DNA from: MED-G16 sp964467915
GTDB taxonomy: Bacteria > Bacteroidota > Bacteroidia > Cytophagales > MED-G16
DNA length: 41,426 nucleotides
NCBI GenBank assembly: GCA_964467915.1
Contig: CAYXSW010000016.1
Location: 1 to 41,426 of the forward strand
Direction of reading: 5' to 3'
This document shows, piece after piece, positions 34,768 through 41,426 of this stretch. The number at the start of each line of letters is the position of its first letter. Within the stretch, counting starts at the first letter, position 1. The translations under genes were made by a program, and so were the position numbers. The notes under the pieces are model-generated. The model had not been told where the DNA came from and did no database searches. It saw only the letters and a list, made by a program, of their open reading frames with translations.

Positions 34768-35496
34768 ATGAGAGGGTATAGATTTAGTAAGACCTTGTTG
34801 TCATTTTTTTTATTGGTACCATTTATATCTTTAATATCTTGTAATGATATTTCTAGTCAAAGAGTTTCTGCTGAAGATTTTTATACTAAACTAATTGATG
34901 ATAATTCTTCTATAATAATTGATGTACGAACTCCAGAAGAATTCAGTAAAGGGCACCTTAGAAATGCTTTAAATATAAACTGGTTCGATGAAAATTTCGA
35001 GTCTCAGGTAGAGATTTTGAGTAGAGAAAGACCTGTATTTATTTATTGTCTTAGTGGAGGTAGAAGTGCTAAAGCTTTAGATAAAATAAGTGAAATGGGA
35101 TTTAAAAACTCATATGAACTTAATGGGGGAATTCTTGAATGGAGAAAAAATAATTATCCTGAGTTAATAATTAAAGTTGATTATGAAAAAAGTTTATCAG
35201 TAAATGAGTTTAGTAAACTAATCACTTCTGATAAGATTGTTATGGTTGATTACTTTGCCAAGTGGTGTGCGCCATGTAAGGTTATGGAACCTTTTTTAGA
35301 TGATTTATCTAAAAAATATAGTGACAAACTAAAATTTATTAGAATAGATTATGATCAAAATCTGCCTCTAGTTAAGAGCCTAGGAGTTCAGGGATTACCT
35401 GTTATTCAAATCTATTATGATAATCAATTATTATGGTCACAGGATGGCTTTAGTGATAAGAATACAATTGAAACTCAAATAAAAAAATATTTATAA
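34768..35496 (+). CDS. Rhodanese-thioredoxin fusion lipoprotein
   Basis: The protein has 242 residues with a lipobox SLISC (Cys25). Residues about 33-130 are a rhodanese domain (DVRTPEEFSKGHLRNALNI) with active-site Cys94 in CLSGGRS. Residues about 140-242 are a thioredoxin domain with active site WCAPCK (Cys167, Cys170) and cis-Pro in GLPVIQIY. Both Cys centres are intact. An exported enzyme could pass sulfane sulfur from rhodanese Cys to the thioredoxin pair or repair persulfides and disulfides in the periplasm; a partner to recycle it (DsbD type) is not in the window. It lies 44 bp after the DUF1080 gene and may share its transcript, which ends at the hairpin at 35495-35519. Confidence 0.9.
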   Translation: MRGYRFSKTLLSFFLLVPFISLISCNDISSQRVSAEDFYTKLIDDNSSIIIDVRTPEEFSKGHLRNALNINWFDENFESQVEILSRERPVFIYCLSGGRSAKALDKISEMGFKNSYELNGGILEWRKNNYPELIIKVDYEKSLSVNEFSKLITSDKIVMVDYFAKWCAPCKVMEPFLDDLSKKYSDKLKFIRIDYDQNLPLVKSLGVQGLPVIQIYYDNQLLWSQDGFSDKNTIETQIKKYL

Positions 35497-35519
35497 TTAG
35501 TTATTCCAAACTAATTTTT
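35495..35519 (+). terminator. Intrinsic terminator after the rhodanese-thioredoxin gene
   Basis: An 8-bp perfect inverted repeat (AATTAGTT / AACTAATT) with loop ATTCCA starts at the stop codon and is followed directly by T residues. It lies between two convergent genes and is the best hairpin of the window. In the other direction no T-run follows, so it should act mainly on the plus strand. Confidence 0.5.
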
Positions 35520-35529
35520 AATATTTTAA

Positions 35530-37233
35530 TTATCTCCTTTTTCTTCTGAATGATTTTCTAGGTTTAGTTCTTTTCCCTCCCTTTCTGAATCCTTTTCTTG
35601 ATTTATCCCTATTTCTTGGGTTAGAACTTTCACTAATTGCTTTTGATAACTCTACACCACATTTATAGTTATTCCACATAAATTTTTTTAGGTTAGAAAG
35701 TATTTCTTTCTCATAATTAGTTGGCACTTCAAAGAATGAGAAACCTTGCATAATATCAATTTTACCTATAGAGATATCTTTATTCTTAGTATAATCGTTA
35801 ATTATCCCAATTAAATTTTGAGGTCTCAGATTATGTTTCTTTCCTAGATTAATAAAAAATCTAGAGAATCCTTTCTCAGCCTTTCTAGCATTTGAATTTC
35901 TTTTCTTTGTATCAGAATTTATATCTGATACGTTATTATAAAATGATAAAAATCTACTGAATTCAAGTGAAACTAGCTGTTTTAGCAAATCTTCTCTGTC
36001 TAGATGAGATATTTTATCCATTATAGATGGTATAAACTTTTCTATATCTTTATTTACTTCTGAGTTGACTATTCTGTCTATTAAATTCATTAGCTGTGCC
36101 TCACAAATATCATCACCTTTAGGTATTTCCTTTTTTATAATTTCCTTGTTAATTGTATTTTCTAATGACTTAATTTTCCTTTTATCTCTATTTGAACTTA
36201 TGATAATCGATATACCTTTTTTTCCTGCTCTTCCTGTTCTTCCAGATCTGTGAATATATGTCTGATTTTCATCAGGGAGATTATAATTTATTACGTGAGA
36301 TAGATCATTAACATCTAAACCCCTTGCGGCTACATCTGTAGCAACCAGAAGTTGTATGTGTTTCTCTCTAAATCTATTCATTACGTTGTCTCTCTGTGGC
36401 TGGGAAAGATCTCCATTAAGTGAGTCAGCGTTGTATCCGTCTTGTACCAACTTATTTGATATATCCTTGCACTCTCTTCTCGTCCTACAAAATACTATTC
36501 CATATATATTAGGATTCATATCACATATTCTTCTAAGTACCTGATACTTATCTCTTAAATTCATTACTAGGTAGTAATTGTGTTCTAAATCTTTAACGCC
36601 TTCATTGGTAGAATCAACCTCAATCTTCTTTGGTTTATTCATGTAGTTTTTAGAAATTTTAAGAACTTCTTTTGGCATTGTAGCTGAGAAAAGAAGAATT
36701 TGCTTTTCTAGGCTTGTTCCCTCAAGAATGGAGTCTATATCCTCTTTAAACCCCATATTAAGCATTTCATCCGCCTCATCTAATACTACACTTTCTATTT
36801 TATTTAATTCTAAATTTTTTCTTTTTAATAGATCTAAGACTCTACCTGGTGTGCCAACTACAATGTGACTTCCCATCTTCAACTCTCTCATCTGTTTTCT
36901 TATGTCAGAGCCACCGTATATTGGTGTGATTCTTATGTCTTTAATGTTACTTGCAAAAAGGTTTAGATCTTTAGAAATCTGAAGACACAATTCTCTAGTT
37001 GGACATAATATAATTGATTGAGGCCTTTTCTTTTTTACATCAACTTTGTTTATTAATGGAAGTCCAAAAGCTGCTGTCTTTCCTGTTCCTGTCTGAGCTA
37101 ATGAAATTAAATCTTGATTTTTTTCTAGAAGAAATGGTATTGCTTTCTCTTGAATTGGAGTAGCATCTTCGAAATTTAGTTCTTGAAGTGATTTCTGTAT
37201 GTTTTTATTTAACTTGATTTCAGAAAATTTCAT
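35530..37233 (-). CDS. DEAD-box RNA helicase with DbpA-type RNA-binding domain
   Basis: The protein has 567 residues and is cytoplasmic. All helicase motifs are present: the Q motif (FEDATPIQEKAI, about 21-32), AQTGTGKT (46-53), PTREL, TPGR, DEAD (152-155), SAT (183-185), the C-terminal ARGLD, and HRSGRTGR (328-335). A linker is followed at about residues 460-540 by a DbpA-like RNA-binding fold (RFFINLGKKHNLRPQNLIGII, split here; DIMQGFSFFEVP), then a very basic tail (SRKGFRKGGKRTKPRKSFRRKRR in several runs). This matches CsdA/DeaD-type helicases that remodel ribosomal RNA and help at low temperature. It stands alone, divergent from the DUF2911 gene, with a good -7 promoter match upstream. 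Confidence 0.93.
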   Translation of the reverse strand: MKFSEIKLNKNIQKSLQELNFEDATPIQEKAIPFLLEKNQDLISLAQTGTGKTAAFGLPLINKVDVKKKRPQSIILCPTRELCLQISKDLNLFASNIKDIRITPIYGGSDIRKQMRELKMGSHIVVGTPGRVLDLLKRKNLELNKIESVVLDEADEMLNMGFKEDIDSILEGTSLEKQILLFSATMPKEVLKISKNYMNKPKKIEVDSTNEGVKDLEHNYYLVMNLRDKYQVLRRICDMNPNIYGIVFCRTRRECKDISNKLVQDGYNADSLNGDLSQPQRDNVMNRFREKHIQLLVATDVAARGLDVNDLSHVINYNLPDENQTYIHRSGRTGRAGKKGISIIISSNRDKRKIKSLENTINKEIIKKEIPKGDDICEAQLMNLIDRIVNSEVNKDIEKFIPSIMDKISHLDREDLLKQLVSLEFSRFLSFYNNVSDINSDTKKRNSNARKAEKGFSRFFINLGKKHNLRPQNLIGIINDYTKNKDISIGKIDIMQGFSFFEVPTNYEKEILSNLKKFMWNNYKCGVELSKAISESSNPRNRDKSRKGFRKGGKRTKPRKSFRRKRR

Positions 37234-37249
37234 TCTTTTGAATTTTCTG

Positions 37250-37257
37250 CAAACCTA
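37250..37257 (-). promoter_or_regulatory. Bacteroidota-type -7 element TAGGTTTG for the helicase
   Basis: On the minus strand TAGGTTTG matches TAnnTTTG at all fixed positions and lies 16 bases before the helicase ATG. No clear TTTG -33 box is found at the usual 19-21 base spacing, so the assignment rests on the -7 element. Confidence 0.4.
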
Positions 37258-37325
37258 CTCCTTTAAATTTCTAATGTTTATAAAAAAAGTATTTATTAGA
37301 TTTATGCTATAAAAAAATAAAAATT

Positions 37326-38180
37326 ATGAGAGCATTTACTTTAATATTTCTACTTTTCTTAACATTTTCAGGGTTTACTCAGATTCAGACCCCACAACCA
37401 AGTCCAAGTTCTAAACTAGTGCAAATGGTTGGATTGACTGATATAGAAATTAACTATAACAGGCCATCTAAGAGAGGAAGAGTGATTTTTGGAAATTTAG
37501 TACCGTATGGTAAAATCTGGAGAACTGGTGCTAATAGTAGTTCTAAAATTAGTTTTTCAACTGATGTTGAAATTGAAGGAAATAAGATAAAAGGAGGTAC
37601 TTACTCAATTTTTTCAATCCCAAATGAAACTGTTTGGGACTTTATTTTATATTCTGATGCAGAATTATGGGGTGTTCCTCAAGATTGGGATGACAGCAAA
37701 ATTATTCACAAGTCTAATCATAAATCTCATCCATTAAACTCTGCTAAAGAAATAGAGACTTTTACTATTTCACTTAATAGTATTTCAAATAATGATGCAA
37801 ATTTGGTTATAGCCTGGGGTGACAGATACATAGAGGTTAACATAGATGTGCCAAGTAGAGAAATGGTAGATTCTAATATTGAGAGTGTGATGAGTGATTC
37901 TCCTAAAGCTTCTGATTATTATGCTGCTGCCGTTTATTATAGACAAGAAAATATTAAATTAGATGTTGCCCTCGAGTGGATTAATAAGGCAATGGAGATG
38001 ACTGAAAGCCCGAGGTTTTTTCAGCTTAGACAACAGTCACTTATTATGGCTGCTAATGGTAATTATAAAGATGCGGTAAATGTAGCTAAAAAATCATTGG
38101 AATTATCTATTAAGGCTGATAATCAGGACTATGTGAAGATGAATAATGACTCAATTAAGGAATGGTCTAAGAATTTATAA
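37326..38180 (+). CDS. DUF2911-domain exported protein
   Basis: The protein has 284 residues with a signal peptide (FLTFSGFTQ, to about residue 19). The DUF2911 domain is plain: PSPSSKLVQMVGLTDIEINY, PSKRGRVIFG, LVPYGKIWRTGAN (about 58-70), then IKGGTYSIFSIP and WGVPQDWDDS. The C-terminal 90 residues are helical and TPR-like (YYAAAVYYRQEN, ALEWINKAMEM, AVNVAKKSLELS). Proteins of this family are common in Bacteroidota; the function is unknown. The stop is 13 bp before the likely start of the GH78 gene. On the plus strand TAGATTTA at 37297-37304 is a partial -7 match before it. Confidence 0.88.
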   Translation: MRAFTLIFLLFLTFSGFTQIQTPQPSPSSKLVQMVGLTDIEINYNRPSKRGRVIFGNLVPYGKIWRTGANSSSKISFSTDVEIEGNKIKGGTYSIFSIPNETVWDFILYSDAELWGVPQDWDDSKIIHKSNHKSHPLNSAKEIETFTISLNSISNNDANLVIAWGDRYIEVNIDVPSREMVDSNIESVMSDSPKASDYYAAAVYYRQENIKLDVALEWINKAMEMTESPRFFQLRQQSLIMAANGNYKDAVNVAKKSLELSIKADNQDYVKMNNDSIKEWSKNL

Positions 38181-38193
38181 AGAAAAATTTAAG

Positions 38194-40611
38194 ATGAAAT
38201 TTAGAGTCTTATTTTCTTTTTTTTTACCATCAATTCTTTTTACTATTTCGTGTTCAAAAGTAAATGAAAATTATAGAGATCGAATTTTTGATGACGGTAT
38301 AGCCCAATGGATTCAGGACAGAAAAAAACTACCATTAAATGATTCCTTATTCTACTTAGAAGAGCAGGCCCCACTTTTTCGTAAAGGTTTTAGAGTAGAT
38401 AAACAGGTAAAGGATGCTTCTTTATTTATAACTTCTGCTGGTTATTATGCAGCTTTCATTAATAATAAAAGAGTTGGTAAAAATGTTTTAGATCCCGCGT
38501 GGACTGATTACACAAAAAAAATATATTATACTGAATATGATATCACTTCATTAGTTAAAAATGGAAATAACTCTATAGGAGTGATCTTAGGTAATGGTTT
38601 TTATAATCCTCTTCCTCTTAAAATGTGGGGTAGGATAAATTTAAGAAATGAGCTTAGTGTTGGGAAGCCAAAATTCATATCAAAACTTATTATAACATTT
38701 GAAGATGGAAGTTCAGAAGAAATAGTATCAGATTCTTCATGGAAATATTCTTATGGGCCAATAATAAAAAATAGTGTCTATCTAGGATCTCACTACGATG
38801 CTCAGAAAGAAATAAAAGATTGGGCTAATCCTAATTTTGATGATTCTTTGTGGGAAAATGTAGAAGTAAGTAAATCTCCTGGAGGGAAACTTGAAAAAAG
38901 TTTTTTTCCTCCAGTCCAAATCATAAAAGAGATAGTACCAAAAGAAATATATTCTACAGCGAACGGGACTTGGATAGTTGATATGGGGGAAAATTTTACT
39001 GGTACTTACAAAATCAATATTAATGGTAAATCAGGTGACACTATAAATTTTAGATTTGGAGAGAGGGTATACGAAGACGGCTCGTTAAACACAATGACTG
39101 CTGTTACTGGTCAGATTAAAAGGCAGGGAGTAGGTGGAGTAGGTGCTCCAGAAATTGCATGGCAGGGAGGTAGTTATATTGTAGGTGAAGACACTAGTGT
39201 TTGGTATAAACCTGAATTTACCTATCACGCGTACAGGTATATGGAAATTATAGGTTTACATAAAAAACCAAAAGTTAATGATGTTTTTGGGTTGTCTATC
39301 CATACCAATGTAAGAAATGAAAATAGTATCTCTACATCCTCTGAATTATTAAATTCTATCCAGGAATCTGTTGAGAGAACATTCCTTGCCAACCTTATTA
39401 GTGTGCAATCCGATTGTCCTGCTAGAGAGAAATTTGGATATGGAGGAGACTTAAACGCAACTAGTGAGTCTTTCATATATAACTTTGATATGCAGACTAT
39501 TTACCGTAAGACAATATACGATTGGGTAGATGCAATGAATGATTCTATTTTTGTTGATACTGCACCTTATGTAGGAATAAAATATTGTGGATTAAGTTGG
39601 GAATCAGCATTTCTTATAACTCAATACTATCTATACCTTTATTATGATGACACAGAAGTTATTGATGAACTTTATTCATTAAGTAATGAATGGATGGATA
39701 AAGCAGCTAGAATTCATCCTGAAGGAGTTGTAGATGCTGGCCTTAGTGATCATGAATCATTAGAGCCCGTTCCTGTAGAATTAACAGGAACCCTTCATTA
39801 TCTTCAGTCAGCTAGAATTATGAAACTATTTTCTAAACTGTTAGGGAATAATTCTAATGAAGAGAAGTATGATAGTTTATCTAATAAACTTGAAGAAATT
39901 ATAAGGTCTAGATTTTGGGATAAGCCAGTTTTAGGAGACATTAATAGACAGACATTATTTTCTTCATTGCTTTATCATGACATTATTCCCGATGATGAGA
40001 TTGAGTCTGCAAAGGATTCTCTGATTAATGCTTTAGAGAGCAGTCCATCAGGTCATTTTACAACAGGTATTTTTGGAACTAAGTATATATTAGAATCATT
40101 ATCAAAATACATTTCTCCTGAAATTGTATTTAATGTTGTTAATAGCACAAAGTATCCTGGGTGGGGACATATGATAAATCAGGGGGCCACCACAATTTGG
40201 GAAACTTGGAAAGAGAGTGATAATTATTTTTCTAATAATCATCCTATGTTTGGGGTGGTCACAGAGTGGTACTACCGATGGCTGGGAGGCATAAGACCAG
40301 ATCCTAATAACCCTGGATTTAAAGAATTCATTTTAAACCCTTCGACACCAGAAGGATTAGATTATATAGAATCTAAATACCAATCTCCATATGGTGAGAT
40401 TATATCAAACTGGAAAAAACAATCTTCCGGGTCATATGTATATGAGTTTGAGATACCAAATGGATCAACTGCAGATGTGACTTTACCAGTTTCTTCCTCA
40501 CAAAAAATAGTAGTTAAAAATAAAGAAGGAATACTATATAAAATTGACGGGTTGGAAGAAGGAAAATTCAGACTTAATAACGGGAAATATATTGTGACAC
40601 TTTCAAAGTAA
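38194..40611 (+). CDS. GH78 alpha-L-rhamnosidase lipoprotein
   Basis: The chosen ATG gives 805 residues with a lipoprotein signal (MKFRVLFSFF...TISC, Cys20). An upstream ATG at 38146 would lie inside the DUF2911 gene and add a charged stretch before the signal. The GH78 architecture is complete: N-terminal beta-domains (GYYAAFINNKRVGKNVLDPA, TDYTKKIYYTEYD), then an (alpha/alpha)6 barrel from about 385. The general acid should be Glu412 in DCPAREKFGYGGD (CPxRE in most relatives), with Asp419 close by; the probable base is Glu670 in TTIWETW. A C-terminal beta-sandwich ends the protein. It removes terminal alpha-L-rhamnose from plant, algal or bacterial glycans outside the cytoplasm. Rhamnose uptake or catabolic genes are not in the window. 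Confidence 0.92.
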   Translation: MKFRVLFSFFLPSILFTISCSKVNENYRDRIFDDGIAQWIQDRKKLPLNDSLFYLEEQAPLFRKGFRVDKQVKDASLFITSAGYYAAFINNKRVGKNVLDPAWTDYTKKIYYTEYDITSLVKNGNNSIGVILGNGFYNPLPLKMWGRINLRNELSVGKPKFISKLIITFEDGSSEEIVSDSSWKYSYGPIIKNSVYLGSHYDAQKEIKDWANPNFDDSLWENVEVSKSPGGKLEKSFFPPVQIIKEIVPKEIYSTANGTWIVDMGENFTGTYKININGKSGDTINFRFGERVYEDGSLNTMTAVTGQIKRQGVGGVGAPEIAWQGGSYIVGEDTSVWYKPEFTYHAYRYMEIIGLHKKPKVNDVFGLSIHTNVRNENSISTSSELLNSIQESVERTFLANLISVQSDCPAREKFGYGGDLNATSESFIYNFDMQTIYRKTIYDWVDAMNDSIFVDTAPYVGIKYCGLSWESAFLITQYYLYLYYDDTEVIDELYSLSNEWMDKAARIHPEGVVDAGLSDHESLEPVPVELTGTLHYLQSARIMKLFSKLLGNNSNEEKYDSLSNKLEEIIRSRFWDKPVLGDINRQTLFSSLLYHDIIPDDEIESAKDSLINALESSPSGHFTTGIFGTKYILESLSKYISPEIVFNVVNSTKYPGWGHMINQGATTIWETWKESDNYFSNNHPMFGVVTEWYYRWLGGIRPDPNNPGFKEFILNPSTPEGLDYIESKYQSPYGEIISNWKKQSSGSYVYEFEIPNGSTADVTLPVSSSQKIVVKNKEGILYKIDGLEEGKFRLNNGKYIVTLSK

Positions 40612-40676
40612 ATTAACAAAAGATAATTTCAGCTTATTTTAATTAGTTCGGGTTCAGAATGAGAGACAAAGTTTAG

Positions 40677-40684
40677 TATATTTG
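40677..40684 (+). promoter_or_regulatory. Candidate -7 element TATATTTG before the collagen-like gene
   Basis: TATATTTG matches TAnnTTTG at all fixed positions but ends only 5 bases before the ATG at 40690, which would give a nearly leaderless transcript, and no -33 box stands at normal spacing. It may be coincidence. Confidence 0.22.
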
Positions 40685-40689
40685 AAGTG

Positions 40690-41426
40690 ATGAAAAAAAC
40701 ATTTTTAATAGCTTTAACTCTTCTCCTAAGTTTTAATTCTTTCTCTCAATCTCCCCAAGGCTTTAATTATCAAGCTATCGTGAGAGATTCTAATGGTAAT
40801 ATTAGATCTAATCAAGGAGTTCAGTTTATTTTTGAGATTCGAGATGGGACTGGTAATGCAGTATATACTGAGTTTCATACAGTAGTTACAAATAAGTATG
40901 GTCTGGCTGACGAGATAGTAATTGGAAAGGGAGCTACCATCGACAACTTTGCAGAAATAGACTGGGCTAACGGGGTTTTTTATGTTAATGTTAAAGTTGA
41001 CGGAGTGGACATGGGCACTTCCCAGCTTATGAGCGTTCCTTATGCGCTTTATGCACTTAAAGCAGGTTCTGGAGGAGGAGGAGGAGGAGTTGACGGTATT
41101 GGCATCGAGTCGACTGTAGATAATGGTGACGGGACATTTACTTTAAATTATACAGATGGAACAAATTTTACCACTATAAATATGACGGGTCCTGGAGGTA
41201 AGTCTGCCTACGATTCTTGGCTAAGCTCAGGAGAAGTTGGAACGGAAAAAGAGTTTTTATTTTCTCTGATAGGGGCTAATGGAGAAAAAGGAGAAAAAGG
41301 AGATAAGGGAGATAAGGGAGATAAAGGTGATCCAGGTTTAGATGGGCTAGGAATTGGTGATGTATCTGGAGGAGCTAGTTCTGTAATTACTGAAAATTTA
41401 GACACTTCGAGAGTATTGGTGTCAAA
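40690..41426 (+). CDS. Collagen-like surface protein, 3' end cut by the window
   Basis: An ATG at 40690 opens a frame that stays open to the last base, giving 245 complete residues. It has a signal peptide (LLLSFNSFSQ, to about residue 20). Next comes the GFNYQAIVRDSNGNIRSNQG domain that starts many Bacteroidota surface proteins, closing with VDMGTSQLMSVPYALYALKA (about 113-132). A Gly-rich linker follows, then an AYDSWLSSGEVGTEKEFLF module (about 175-193) and a short collagen-like run of Gly-X-Y triplets (GEKGEKGDKGDKGDKGDPG). It is probably a long repetitive secreted or surface-attached protein. The rest of it, including any sorting domain, lies outside. Confidence 0.85.
   Translation, partial: MKKTFLIALTLLLSFNSFSQSPQGFNYQAIVRDSNGNIRSNQGVQFIFEIRDGTGNAVYTEFHTVVTNKYGLADEIVIGKGATIDNFAEIDWANGVFYVNVKVDGVDMGTSQLMSVPYALYALKAGSGGGGGGVDGIGIESTVDNGDGTFTLNYTDGTNFTTINMTGPGGKSAYDSWLSSGEVGTEKEFLFSLIGANGEKGEKGDKGDKGDKGDPGLDGLGIGDVSGGASSVITENLDTSRVLVS
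41281..41334 (+). repeat. 9-bp tandem repeat coding for Gly-Glu/Asp-Lys triplets
   Basis: Five GGA-GA(A/T)-AA(A/G) units run in tandem from 41281 to 41325, then GGT-GAT-CCA. The units are nearly identical in DNA, so repeat number may vary by slippage between strains. The change from Glu to Asp codons part-way suggests separate expansions. Confidence 0.8.

Noticed and set aside
38146..38193. ATG at 38146 as the start of the rhamnosidase.
   Set aside because: It lies inside the DUF2911 gene and adds a charged stretch before the lipoprotein signal; ATG at 38194 fits better.
41281..41334. Short tandem repeats as an origin iteron array.
   Set aside because: They code for Gly-X-Y triplets in an open collagen-like frame, which explains them fully.

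Overview
The window looks like chromosomal DNA from an AT-rich member of the Bacteroidota, most likely a marine-type Flavobacteriales lineage. This is judged from gene content rather than a marker gene: DUF5916 and DUF2911 proteins, two large VPS10/BNR-repeat proteins, S9 prolyl oligopeptidase, CotH and lamin-tail proteins, a surface protein starting with the GFNYQAIVRD-type domain, many signal peptides ending in LxQ or a lipobox Cys, and several promoter candidates resembling the Bacteroidota -7 element TAnnTTTG. No rRNA, tRNA, CRISPR array, insertion sequence, phage module or integrase was seen. Coding density is very high. The largest intergenic stretch is about 120 bp (9976-10096), so no gene-free stretch exceeds 300 bases.

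Layout. 1-8161 (+): the 3' end of an SMP-30/gluconolactonase gene, an S9 peptidase, a PIG-L/LmbE deacetylase with a C-terminal GATase-like part, and a large GH123-like (DUF6067-type) lipoprotein. 8147-9975 (-): gluconate permease (gntP) and gluconokinase (gntK). 10097-13123 (+): VPS10/BNR protein 1. 13118-15801 (-): a DUF411 metal-site lipoprotein overlapping a kinase plus class III PLP enzyme fusion. 15866-17775 (+): CotH-like protein and lamin-tail protein. 17772-18872 (-): fatty acid desaturase. 18953-24541 (+): methyltransferase, a zincin-like lipoprotein, DUF5916 outer-membrane protein, BspA/DUF285 surface protein and a short-chain dehydrogenase. 24608-27799 (+): VPS10/BNR protein 2. 27899-30119 (+): NatA/NatB-type ABC exporter. 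30157-33281 (+): divergent gamma-glutamyltransferase-family protein and sulfatase. 33347-35496 (+): short ExbB/TolQ-like membrane protein, ABM-domain protein, DUF1080 protein and a rhodanese-thioredoxin lipoprotein. 35530-37233 (-): DEAD-box RNA helicase. 37326-40611 (+): DUF2911 protein and GH78 alpha-L-rhamnosidase. 40690-41426 (+): 5' part of a collagen-like surface protein that runs off the window.

How the genes fit together. Most encode exported hydrolases and surface proteins for scavenging peptides and glycans: S9 peptidase, PIG-L, GH123-like, sulfatase, GH78, DUF1080, gamma-glutamyltransferase-like and zincin-like. They sit next to a short sugar-acid route (lactonase, permease, kinase). 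There is no SusC/SusD pair in the window, so it is not a classic polysaccharide utilisation locus. The strongest leads for unusual biology are the kinase-PLP fusion (predicted phosphorylate-then-eliminate enzyme, perhaps for hydroxylysine), the gamma-glutamyltransferase homologue with altered substrate-binding positions, the small lethal-factor-like zincin lipoprotein, and the CotH/lamin-tail pair. I do not see a clear, wholly new multi-gene system.
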